Shown in pieces: positions 11,556 through 20,998 of a DNA stretch of 64,000 nt. Within the stretch, counting starts at the first letter, position 1; the number at the start of each line of letters is the position of its first letter. The notes beneath the pieces were generated by a model. It made no database searches and was not told the origin of the DNA. It worked only from the letters and a program-made list of their open reading frames with translations. Both the position numbers and the translations under genes were made by a program. The DNA is from Halichoerus grypus (taxonomy: Eukaryota > Chordata > Mammalia > Carnivora > Phocidae), in the NCBI RefSeq assembly GCF_964656455.1, contig NC_135715.1, positions 77,017,414-77,081,413 of the forward strand, read 5' to 3'.

Positions 11556-11775
11556 TTTGTGCAGAGGAGAATAGATTAATGAGAGAACAAAATGGTAGCA
11601 GGGTAACAACGTCCCCAGAAAATATACTCTAAACAAATCAGAAAAGACCTGAAGCAGTGGGAAAAGAAAGGGAAAGAGAGAAAAAAGAAAAGGAAAGAAA
11701 AGAAAAAAAAGAAAAAAGAAAAAGATAAAGATAAAAACAAACAAAAGCAGAACAAAACAAAACAAAACAAAAACA

Positions 11776-12310
11776 GAATGTGATCAAATATGATCAGGCT
11801 GGATTATAGATCAGTGCCACACACTAGATTTTGGGTGTATTTTGGTCTGTTAAAAGAAAGTCCCTCCCAAAATTTTAAAGAAAGAAAAACTTATATATGT
11901 ACAAAAATAAGGGTTGATATGATGAAGGGATGGAATATGACTGTAAAGATGGAAATTATAAAAAATTTTAAAAAAGGATTTGATAAGTTGTTTGAAAAAA
12001 GAAAGAAGAGGATTAAAAAAAAAAGAAGAAGAAAGAAAGAAAAAAGGGAGAGAATGTGATCAGGCAGGGGAGTAGAAAAAAACCATACACTAGAGATTTA
12101 GAGTATATTTTGATCTGTTAGAAGAAACTATCTCAAGATTTTAAAGAGAGAACAACTTATATATATATGCCAAAAATACGGGTAACTACTATGAAGGGAT
12201 AGAATATGACTTTAAAAATGAAAGATAAAAATGTTTTTTTTTAAAAAAAGGGATTGATAAGATGTTGGTTGAAAAAGGGAAAAAGAAAAATTCAAAAAAA
12301 AAGAAAAAAA
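11776..12310 (-). repeat. Diverged tandem duplication inside the L1 5' UTR
   Basis: Two collinear units start at 11776 and 12052, a period of 276 bp. Both begin GAATGTGATCA, then carry a CACTAGA segment, 'TTTTGGTCTGTTA / TTTTGATCTGTTA', 'CAACTTATATATAT'-like, 'ATGAAGGGATGGAATATGACT / ATGAAGGGATAGAATATGACT' and a closing GAAAAAG-rich run. The plus strand is shown; in L1 sense orientation they lie between the GC-rich promoter and ORF1. Confidence 0.8.
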
Positions 12311-12634
12311 GAAAAAAGAAAAAAAGACAGTTAAAAAAAATAATTAACTTTGAAAGACTAAAGAATCATGGTAAAAAAGCCATGGATTCTATGTGCAGTA
12401 TTCCCCTAGCGCTGGAGTTCTGCCGTTCTCATTGATCGGTAAACTTGGTCTTGGCTGGCTGTTCTCGCTGATCTTCTGGGGGAGGGGCCTGTTGCCATGG
12501 TTCCCAAATGTCTTTGCCGGAGGCAAAATTGCCCCGCCCTTGCCGGTCTGGGCTAAGTAATCTGCTCGGGTTTGCTCTCCGGAGCTTTTGTTCCCTGCAA
12601 GCTTTCCGTACAGCTTTGGAGGCGGAGAGTGAAA

Positions 12635-12964
12635 ATGGCGGCCTCCCAGTCTCCGCCCCGGAGGAGCCGAGAACTCGGGGTCCCGCTCCTCAGCGAGCCC
12701 CCAGAGAAAAGCAGTCAGTCACTCCCGTCTCCCCGGTCTCCGGCCACACTCCGCGCTCTCCCGGCCTGTGACCGCGCCTTTCTATCTGGCACCCGACCCC
12801 GGGTGGAGTCTCCAAACCCAGCAGATCCCCGCGGTGCGCTCCCGCGCCGCTCCTCCCGGGGGAAGAAGGTGAGTCTCCCCGGATCTGCCGCTTGTTGGGT
12901 CCCTGCTGGAGGAGCAGTGGCCCGACTGTGCCGTGGATCACGGTTTATAGCAACCCCGAGCTGA
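12635..12964 (+). CDS. Candidate antisense ORF in the L1 5' UTR (ORF0-like arrangement)
   Basis: On the strand opposite to the L1, an ATG at 12635 opens a 109-residue frame beginning MAASQSPPRRSRELG. The start context GAAAATGG has A at -3 and G at +4, a strong initiation context. The predicted peptide is rich in Pro, Arg and Ser and has no domain I recognise. After exactly 78 codons the frame meets AAG|GTGAGT at 12868/12869, a consensus splice donor in phase 0. The arrangement recalls primate L1 ORF0, a short antisense ORF with splice donors that can fuse to downstream exons. GC-rich DNA keeps frames open by chance, so coding status is unproven. A weaker overlapping ATG frame lies at 12508-12771. 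Confidence 0.3.
   Translation: MAASQSPPRRSRELGVPLLSEPPEKSSQSLPSPRSPATLRALPACDRAFLSGTRPRVESPNPADPRGALPRRSSRGKKVSLPGSAACWVPAGGAVARLCRGSRFIATPS
12866..12874 (+). other. Consensus 5' splice donor, antisense to the L1
   Basis: AAG|GTGAGT matches the mammalian donor consensus at every position after the junction. It lies on the plus strand inside the CpG-rich L1 leader and in phase with the antisense ORF from 12635. Use in vivo is inferred, not shown. Confidence 0.45.
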
Positions 12965-13410
12965 GAGCCCGCGCCTGGGCTCCGTCTCTGCAGCCGGCTT
13001 CCCTGCTCCGATACCTGGGAGCTCTGCCGCACTCAGGCACCCCCGGTCTTTCTGTGACCCCGAGGGTCCTGAGACCACACTGTCCCGCGAGGGTTCCACC
13101 CCCCACTTCGCCACCAGAGTGACGTCCCTCAGCGGAGCAGACTTCTAAAAGTTCCGATTTTGTGCTCCGTGGCTCTATAACTTGCCAGAAGCGGCTGACG
13201 GAGGCCCCCTCCCCCGCTGTCTATCCTCCCGAATATCGCCTCGGATTCACTTCTCCGCACGTCCTACCTTCCAGAAAGTGGTCGCTTTTCTGTTCAGAGA
13301 GTTGTTGCTATTCTTTTCTTCGATCTCCTGTTGAGTTTGTAGGTGTTCAGAATGGTTTGATCCCTATCCAGCTGAATTCCTGAGAGGAGACGAAGTCCAG
13401 GTCTCCTACT

Positions 13411-13421
13411 CCTCCGCCATC
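13411..13421 (-). promoter_or_regulatory. YY1-like motif at the L1 5' end
   Basis: The minus strand reads CAAGATGGCGG about 15 bases from the L1 start. In human L1 a YY1 site at the same place directs accurate initiation at the first nucleotide. A second ATGGCGGC-containing motif sits on the opposite strand at 12633-12641. Confidence 0.6.
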
Positions 13422-13435
13422 TTGCTCCGCCCCCC

Positions 13436-13452
13436 AAGTAGGATTTGTCTTA
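13436..13452. repeat. L1 target-site duplication, 5' side
   Basis: AAGTAGGATTTGTCTTA directly follows the C run that ends the L1 5' UTR on the plus strand. It pairs with 6277-6293. Confidence 0.93.
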
Positions 13453-14216
13453 TGGACTTTTGCTACTGGGGTGGCAAAGCTAACTTTAGACTGGATTGGT
13501 TGGTGACTCTCATGGCTCCCCCTCCAAATGACAGTTATATTCTACTGACCTCTTCTTATGTTTGCTTTATCATACATGGATGGCAGACTTCAGGCATATG
13601 TTCTGTTTCTCCATAGAGCTGAAATTAAGGCCTGATACATTGCAATTAAGTACTAGACATCAGAGAAATAAGTAAATGAGCAAGTGAGTAACTCCTCTAC
13701 AGAACTGCCATAGCTAAGTGATGGTAGGTCATTTAATAGAGTCCTCTGGCACATGGTACTGAAAATATATCTGTAACTTATAAACATCCTCAGAAACTTA
13801 TTCACTTATCCACAGTTTTAGGAAGGCGGGAGTGGGGTCCAAACTAGGGGTTCCCAGCCTCAGAGCTAGCTCACTCATGGGCATATGAAAACAGAGGAGC
13901 CGGCCTGTCACAGATACTGCACTGGGGTCAGATCAGGGCCATGCTTCTGATTCCTCCCACTGCCAGTCTTTTATGGTCTGGGAGCACCAGTGAAGGGAGC
14001 AGCATGGGCTCTTCCTTCTCCTCCTCTGTGTCGTCCTCCAGAACTGCCCCTGTGCCACAGTGACTGATGGCGTGTACGGTCCCGTCACTTCCTGCTATCA
14101 AACTCTTTGGCTCAAATTGCAAACATCAATACTCATTTTACATATTTAAGAACCAAAATCATTTTGCGATATTATTTTACTTTAAAGTGAAATGGAATCT
14201 GTTGTTTTCCCAATTT
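13453..14216. other. No recognised feature
   Basis: No named repeat. A minus-strand 64-codon frame at 13928-14122 contains an acidic run (DDTEEEKEEP) but has no recognisable domain or flanking exon structure. Confidence 0.45.
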
Positions 14217-14396
14217 CTAGAGGGGAGGGGTGTGGGGGGATGGGTTAGCCTGGTGATGGGTATTAAAGAGGGCACGTTCTGTATGGAGCACTGGGTGTTA
14301 TACGCAAACAATGAATCATGGAACACTACATCAAAAACTAATGATGTAATGTATGGTGATTAACATAACATAATAAAATAAAATTTAAAAAAAATT
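14217..14396 (+). mobile_element. 5'-truncated young L1, 3' UTR only
   Basis: It starts within the G-rich tract (AGAGGGGAGGGGTGTGGGG) and continues GGGTTAGCCTGGTGATGGG ... CATGGAACACTACATC ... AATAAAATAAAATTT plus A tail. It is collinear with the reverse complement of 6300-6470 of the full-length L1 but points the other way. I could not identify a target-site duplication. Confidence 0.88.
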
Positions 14397-16540
14397 ACCT
14401 TAAGTAACGCAACTCCACTACCAGCTCAAGTAGAGCCTGTCACCGTATCCAGGAGCAGTGTAGGGTGACTTACGGGCCTTTAAACTAGGCTGTGCACTGA
14501 AGCAACTTGACATGTTGACATGCTGCGGAGCTCACTCATTTTCTCCGGGTTATACCCCTTGCCCCTCCCAGCCAGCATGGCCTCCCCACTTCTCATCAGT
14601 GGGCACTAAAAGTTTTCTCAAGCAGATGAGGGGAGGTGGGACCTTTATGGATGTTCACAATTCCAGTAGGCAGCTTCATTGCTTGTGCTCTGAGACCCTG
14701 GGACGAATTCTTTTCCTCTTCTGCTGGGCCCACCACTTACCCTTGCTTTATTTCCTATTTCTAGTAGGCAACATGTGGGGCTTTGGAGAAAAACCAATTG
14801 CGTACACGCATGGCACTAACCCAAATACGCATTTATCCAAGGGGGCAGTTGTACCACCTTTGATGCCCTGAGACTCCCTGCACAACTGTGGTGGCTAAAA
14901 ATGGCCTGCGTTGCCTTCCTTTCTCACTGGAGAGCTGGGCTGCTGGGTGTGTTTTGTTCATGCCTTCTGTCCTTCTCCCAACCCCCCATCTGCAGCCTGC
15001 TCAGAGCTGAGTTGCAGCTGCAAACAGTTTTTGTCCGCAATGCCCTCCCTGAAAATAGTCGTCTTTGTTGTGACTGAGATATTTAGATCTTTCTCTCAGT
15101 AGTGCCCTTACTTGATTGACTGATGAGCCTGCAAGTTATTTTGAATCTAGGTTATTTCTATTTCTGATGTAAGATGCTAGAGGCTGCATAATTGCTCACT
15201 CCACTCTTTTTATTTGATAATCTAAACTAAGCAAGTAAGCTGTTTTGTTGTAAAGGCTATATATATTTTTTTTTCAGAAATATTGATGGTCAGAACCCAA
15301 CACTGGGCGTTTCTCCCTCGTATTAAATTACACTGCTTGGAGGCATAACATGTCAACATCTTGGTGTCTAGTGCTCTCAGGGGAATCTTTTTTAGGATTC
15401 TTTTTCTGGAGGACAAAAAAAAAAAAAAAACACTGCCTCAAGGTCCTTTAGTAAATCATTCTGTAAGTGGCCCACAAAAGATGGAGGGATGTGGCCTGGC
15501 AATAAAGATATTATCTGGAAAGGTTTAAATTAATGGCTCCGTGGAAGGTGCTGAGTTGGTTTTCCCCATGACTAGATTTTGATAAATTGGGTTATTCACA
15601 CTACACAGAAATTTAATTTGATGACATCTTAAGGTTAAACTGTAAGGAGGCAGAATGACAGGAGAGTCTAGAGAAAAATGACTGCCCACACAGCAAAGGA
15701 AACCTGGATTAGCTCGGCTCCCCCCATGCAGTTTGCATGGGAGGTGAACATTATTAATATTGCCCTTGTTTTTGAATGTAAACATTTACTTTCAATTTAA
15801 ATAGTTTTATGGTCTTTCATGAAATGAGTTATTTTAAAATGACAAAGATGAATAAAAATTAACTGGACAAGGAAGTAACTTAATGATGATTAAAATAAGT
15901 GATAAGGCTAAGAACACCGGTGTTGAAATTTCCAGAGTTACAAAACTGTCAGATGAGTGATTAATTAAAAACAACATTGTCCAAGTAAACAAATGAAAAA
16001 CCAGGCTAATACTTAGATTTTATTATTGAAGTATAATATACATTTGTAAAGACAAAGCAAAGGATTTTACAAAAATATACTGATGCATTTTATTTAGCAA
16101 AAGTTATACTATGAAGGGATTCTATGTGGAAGGAGGAATTGCCAAACTTGAAGTACCATGTAGTTAGAACTTGATTAAAAATATTTGTGTACTTAGCATA
16201 TTTCAATAAATTTTCCCTCAACCTATGTATTATCACTGTTATTAAGTTGCCCACATACTAAGTCTATGAAGCATATTTGGTGAAATTATTTGTTAAATTT
16301 TTAAGCGCAAATACAATTAATGATGTTTGGCTTTGGTGTGGTATAATTTTGGTGCACATCATCTATTCACATTTGCCTATGAGTAGCAAAATATTAAGTC
16401 AACATGTAATGAAAAACTCAAGCCTGGCAACTAGCTATGTGCTAATTTATGCCAGGCTCTGTGTATTAGGAACAGGGAAAACAGACATGATATGTCATTA
16501 TTTTATCTTTGAACTTCCTCCTTCAAAAGGTATGAGAAGC
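14397..16540. other. No recognised feature; one poly(A) tract
   Basis: About 2.1 kb without a confidently named repeat or exon. A 16-18 base A run lies at 15413-15430 without a recognisable element 5' of it. Short frames, for example 14512-14871, have no recognisable domain. Confidence 0.45.
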
Positions 16541-18003
16541 TGAATTATTTTTTAAATAACCTTTTTATTTTAGCTTCAGTTCACAAAAAAAAGTTGCAAA
16601 GCTAGTACAGAGGATTCCTATGCACCTCACACACAGTTTCCCCTATTGTTAACATCACACATGACTATAATATGTTTGGCACAAGTAATGAAACACTATT
16701 CATGCATATTCATTAGTTAAAGTCATACTTTATTCAGATTTCCTTAGTTTTTCCTAATGTTCTTTTCTGTTCCAAAATCTCACCCAGGTTACTATATTAA
16801 TATTTAGTTATCATGTCTCTTGAGGCTCCTCTAGACTCTGACAGTTTCTCAGACACTTCTTGGTCTTGATGTCCTTGAAAGTTTAGGGGAGTATTGTTCA
16901 GGTATTTTGTAGAATGTCCCTCTAATGTGGTGCATCTGATGTATTTCTTATATTTAGACTTGGGTCATGTGTTTTGGGGAGGAAGGCCACAGAGGTGAAG
17001 TGCCCTTCCCATCACATCCTATCAAGAGTGCGTATTATCAGTATGACTTATTACTATAGATGACCTTGATCAAGATCACTTGGTTTGTCAGGTTTCTTTC
17101 TACTGCAAGGTTACTCTTTTTTCCCATTTCCATAGTGTACACTTTTACTCTTTGGAAAAATGTCACTCTCTGAAGCCCACACTTGAGGGATGGAGGTAAT
17201 ATTTCTCCTACTTAAGTGGGGAGTATCTGCATAAGTATTTGGAATTCTACACAGAATATTTGTCTACTTTCTCCCATTTATTTATTCAATCATTTATCTA
17301 TTTTTTTATTAACATATAATGTATTATTTGTTTCAGGGGTACAGGTCTGTGATTCATCAGTCTTACACAATACACAGCACTCACCGTAACACATACCCTC
17401 CCCAATGTCCATCACCCAGCCACCCCATCCCTCTCAACCCCTCCACTCCAGCAAACCTCAGTTTGTTTCCTGAGATTAAGAGTCTCTTATGGTTTGTCTC
17501 CCTCTCTGGTTTCATCTTGTTACATTTTTCCCTCACTTCCCCTATGATCCTCTGTCTTGTTTCTCAAATTCCTCATATCAGTGAGATCATATGATACTTG
17601 TCTTTCTCTGATTGACTTATTTCGCTTAGCATATACCCTTTAGTTCCATCCATGTCATTGCAAATGGCAAGATTTCATTTTTTGATGGCTGCATAATATT
17701 CCTCTGTGTGTGTGTGTGTGTACACACCACATCTTCTTTACTATTCATCTGTTGATGGACATCTAGGCTCTTTCCATAGTTTGGCTATTGTGGACATTGC
17801 TGCTATAAACTTTGGGATGCATGTGCCCCTTCAGATCACTACATTTGTATCTCTGGGGTAAATACCCAGTAGTGCAATTGCTGGGTCATAGGGTAGCTTT
17901 ATTTTCAACTTTTATTCAATCATTTATTAATATGAGTATGGATTCATGGGTATTTATTTTGTACTTTTAGTTATAATGCAATATTATGGTATTCATTTTG
18001 TTA
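16541..18003 (-). repeat. Ancient L1M-type 3' end, copy B
   Basis: This is a paralogue of the repeat at 4627-6010 in the same orientation. Shared blocks include TATTCAGATTTCCTTAGTTTT, TCATGTCTCTTGAGGCTCCTC, CTTGAAAGTTTAGGGGAGTA, TTTTGTAGAATGTCCCTC and GGAAGGCCACAGAGGTGAAG, through to TTTATTCAATCATTTAT and TATTTATTTTGTACTTT. A young L1 (17298-17910) splits it. Confidence 0.6.
17281..17927 (-). mobile_element. 5'-truncated young L1 with perfect 17-bp TSD
   Basis: The body at 17298-17910 carries the L1 3' UTR and the C-terminal ORF2 region in antisense (for example TTTGGCTATTGTGGACATTGC, GGGGTAAATACCCAGTAGTGC). TTTATTCAATCATTTAT is duplicated perfectly at 17281-17297 and 17911-17927. A short (GT)n expansion sits at 17705-17720. 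The ORF2 part has indels and cannot be translated through. Confidence 0.95.
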
Positions 18004-18059
18004 CTCAAACTGGAGCCTAAGATTGTGACTCCAATTACAATGTTTGGGTTCACTGCCAC

Positions 18060-18835
18060 TCCCCCACCCCTGACATTGAGAAATTCTCAGACAGCAGCTG
18101 GGGGTTCTACAATTCAACTCAATTCTGCCACTATCTACTGGAATTGAGATCCTACAGATTAAAGGCTCAGTCCTACAAGTCTGCCCCCTCACCTTCAGGC
18201 ACCAATCACAAGTCCAGGTTGTCACCTGTGCTTCTGACTGACTGGTTATAGATCGAAGTTCCCACCACCTCCTCCTCAGATTCAATTAATTGCTAGATGG
18301 CTCACAGAACTCAGAGAAACATTCTGCTTCCTAGATTACCAGTTTATTATAAAATGGTATAACTCAAGAATACCCAGATGAAAGAGATGCATAGGGCAAG
18401 GTGTGAGGAAAGAGTGGGGAGTGTCCATGTCCTTTCTGGGCACTACTCTCCCCACATCTCCACGTGTTCACCAACCCAGAAGCTCTCCAAACCCTGCCCA
18501 TGTGGGTTTTTATGGAGGTTTCATTAGGTAAACATGTTTGATTAGATCACTGGTCATCAGTGATGGAATTTTCAGTCCCACCCCAACCCCCCCCAAAGTC
18601 AGGGGGTGAGGGTGGGACTGAAAATTCCCTTCTAATGACATGGTTGGCTTCACTGGCAACCAGCCTCCAGCTGTAGGTACTTTCCAAAAGCCACCTCATT
18701 AACGTAGCAGAATGTGTCACTCTCATAACAGGACATTTCAAGGGTTTTAGGATCTTTGTTCCAAGAATCAGGATGAAGACTAAATATATATTTCTTATAA
18801 TAAATCAGAATATCACAGAACCAAAATATTGTATT
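18060..18835. repeat. LTR-like ancient interspersed repeat with internal hairpin
   Basis: The text GATGGCTCACAGAACTCAG ... CCAGTTTATTATAAAATGG ... GAAAGAGATGCATAGGGCAAGG ... CACGTGTTCACCAACCCAG ... GGGTTTTTATGGAGG ... AAATATATATTTCTTATAATAAATCA is a mammalian repeat I have seen in many genomes and judge to be an ERV-class LTR. I cannot name the family with certainty. A 19-bp inverted repeat sits at its centre. No gag, pol or env remnant is attached. Confidence 0.45.
18565..18628. repeat. 19-bp perfect inverted repeat (hairpin)
   Basis: GGAATTTTCAGTCCCACCC at 18565-18583 is exactly complementary to 18610-18628. The 26-base loop itself has a C run facing a G run, so the stem can extend. Confidence 0.85.
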
Positions 18836-20090
18836 CATTTTATTTCATATCTATGGGTTTGTTTTTATTTGCTGGTCATAATCTATTTTTCTAACCTTAA
18901 GCAATATGGAAAAACAAATTTCTAAAGACATTTTTAAGAATTCAATCAGGAACCATTATTTATTTTTCCATAGTTAAGTCTCTGGAACATATGAACATTA
19001 GTATGTGAAAGTTACAAGATCCACTATAGAAACTATTACTTTAGTGCTGAAATCTACATCAACAATATTTAAACGTTAATTTTACCAAATATTTTTAATT
19101 TATGACTGCCTTTTATATCCTTTATAATTCATTCTTAGTTGTTCAGGAAGAGAAGTGTTTATCTATAGCTTATTTATATGGGTAAAATTATAAAGGAAAT
19201 CTGATGCTAAACTGATAAACATGTCTTCTTGATACAAACAAACTTTAACCCATGAAGAACAAAAGTTTTATAACAGATCTCTGTGTTAAATAATAAAATC
19301 ATTTGGTGGGGTTTTGGGGACATTCCACCCTCAGATATTACAGAGTTGCTTAAGGGAAACCTATGCTCCTCACAAGAAAAGCAAAATTTTAAAAATTGGA
19401 TAAAATACACATGAATAAATCTGTTTAAAACCATGGAAGAGGTACTAAATCAAACATGGCTAAGGGGATTAAGATCCCAGAGAGGGCAACACAACAAGAC
19501 TAACCCAGTGATGTTCTGTGAATTTTTATTCCAGAGGTATTTATCTCCACAAATATTCCCGGTAAAGGAAAGAGGTGAAGGAAAGAGGTGAAATGCAGAA
19601 TTTTCTCTGGCACAGGACAGCTGCTGAGCATGGAAGAACCAGCAGAGTTTTAGGTAGTCCAATAAAGCTGGAGAGACAAATCTGGAGACTTGAAGAGTCA
19701 ATATGACAGTGAGAAAGAGAATCAAGAATGAGCCTGCCACAATGTTCCCCACCCCAAGTCTTTGAGGAATTCTGATGTATCAAAGTTAAAAAGCTAAGCA
19801 AAGAACTTCTGAGAAGCAGAACAGAGATCTCAATAGTGCAGATCTAAGAATTATAGTAGAGGTCTCATCTCAGCAGGAGAAAGGAAGCTTTGTAAATTCA
19901 CCAGTCTCTGAGTTGGAAGTCCTTAAAAGGTTCTGCTCAGGAGCAAGATCAAGTCAGAAGTAGGAGAAATCTTACAAGTCTGCAGACCAGTTGGGAGTCA
20001 ATTCAATCTCTAATTGAGTTAAGTAAAAACGATCATCCCCTACTCAAACTACCTTGCAGAGAAAAGAATGAATGTTCTCTGAAGAAAAAA
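18836..20090. other. No confident feature; possible 5' part of the following L1M
   Basis: AT-rich unassigned sequence. A 13-bp tandem (GGAAAGAGGTGAA twice) is at about 19565-19590. The last 600 bp may be the 5' UTR of the L1M that follows, but I could not match it to a remembered consensus. An A run of 18 ends near 20100. Confidence 0.35.
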
Positions 20091-20319
20091 AAAAAAAAAA
20101 CAGGAGACTAAAAGTTTTAAACATACTATTCCATGTTCAATAAACAAATTCTAGAAAATCTAAGAAAGGGAGCCCTATGACAACATATAACAGAAAACTT
20201 AAGCAAAAGAAATAGACCTAGTGACTCAGATATTGGAGCTGGAGACACAGACTTTAAAATATTTCTGGTGACTATGATAAAGAAAAAAGGAGAAAGATGG
20301 AGAAGGGCATTAAAGGCTA

Positions 20320-20530
20320 TAAAATTATTATTTTTTAAGATTTTATTTATTTAGAGAGAGAGAGAGAGCACAAGTAGGAGGAGTGGCAGGCAGAGGGAGA
20401 GGGAGAAGCAGGCTCCACAGAGCAGGGACCCCGACATGGGGCTCAATCCCAGGACCCCGGGATCATGACCTGAGCCAAAGGCAGCTGCCTAACCAACTGA
20501 GCCACCCAGGTGTCCTGAGACTGTAAAATT
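20320..20530 (-). mobile_element. CanSINE inside L1M ORF1
   Basis: The body at about 20332-20516 runs from TTTTTTAAGATTTTATTTATTT to TGAGCCACCCAGGTGTCC. The flanks CTATAAAATT and CTGTAAAATT suggest a diverged target-site duplication. More diverged than the 4112 copy. Confidence 0.9.
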
Positions 20531-20775
20531 TTAATAGAATATTGGCATCTATAATAAAAATTGAGTAGAAATTTTAAAAATGAAAAAAACTGAAATTAAT
20601 AAGTTAATAGTTTCATATAACTAGAGAAGAGAGGATTAATTCTGTGATGCAGATTTATAGAAAATATCTAAACTGAATCATAGAGAGGAAAAGAAAAAAA
20701 ATGTGTACGAGATACAATGAAATGTTCTAATATATGTGTAACTGCAGTTCCAGAAAGAGAAAAAAGAAGGTGATA

Positions 20776-20998
20776 AGATTAAAAAAATAGGGGCGCCTAG
20801 GTGGCTCAGTTGGTTAAGCGACTGCCTTCGGCTCAGGTCATGATCCTGGAGTCCCTGGATCGAGTCCCGCATCGGGCTCCCTGCTTGACAGGGAGTCTGC
20901 TTCGCCCTCTGACCCTATCCCCTCTCATGTGTTCTTTCTCTCTCATTCTCTCTCTCTCAAATAAATAAAATCTTTAAAAAAAACAGATTAAAAAAATA
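20776..20998 (+). mobile_element. CanSINE inside L1M ORF1, with TSD
   Basis: The body starts at 20790 with GGGGCGCCTAGGTGGCTCAG and ends with CAAATAAATAAAATC plus A tail. AGATTAAAAAAATA is duplicated at 20776-20789 and 20985-20998. It has GGTTAAGCGACTGCC where most others here have GTTAAGCGTCTGCC, so it belongs to a different subfamily. Confidence 0.93.

Larger units (their letters stand above)
6294..13435 (-). mobile_element. Full-length young carnivore L1 retrotransposon
   Basis: This is a complete non-LTR retrotransposon of about 7.1 kb on the minus strand. In sense order it has: a 5' end at 13435 beginning GGGGGGCGGAGCAAGATGGC; a GC-rich 5' UTR; an A/T-rich duplicated segment; ORF1 (11555-10660); an 81-bp spacer; ORF2 (10578-6764); a 3' UTR; an AATAAA at 6315-6310; and a poly(A) tail. 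Target-site duplications at 6277-6293 and 13436-13452 differ at one base. Both ORFs appear to carry one frameshift, with no other stops seen, so the copy is recent but probably not autonomous as read. The intact 5' end and promoter distinguish it from the four 5'-truncated young L1s in this window. Confidence 0.97.
11556..13435 (-). promoter_or_regulatory. L1 5' UTR / internal promoter
   Basis: This 1.9-kb leader precedes ORF1. Its distal kilobase (about 12400-13435) is markedly GC- and CpG-rich compared with the AT-rich surroundings. The proximal part (11640-12360) is A/G-rich on the plus strand and contains a tandem duplication. L1 transcription starts at the first base of such leaders through an internal pol II promoter; the YY1-like motif at 13411-13421 supports this. 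Any CpG-island call at 12.4-13.4 kb therefore belongs to the transposon, not to a host gene. Confidence 0.85.

Noticed and set aside
11349..11765. A hydrophobic Phe/Leu-rich N-terminal extension of L1 ORF1
   Set aside because: It is the translation of the A-rich (plus-strand) 5' UTR tract; the true ORF1 start is the internal methionine at 11555.
12572..12634. Upstream extension of the antisense L1 frame to 12572
   Set aside because: It begins at TTG, not ATG; the first ATG in strong context is at 12635.
13928..14122. A minus-strand 64-codon frame with an acidic run
   Set aside because: No recognisable domain, no splice context and no neighbouring exon; short enough to be chance.
18060..18835. 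Possible endogenous retrovirus
   Set aside because: Only an LTR-like segment is visible; no internal retroviral coding remnant or second LTR was found nearby.
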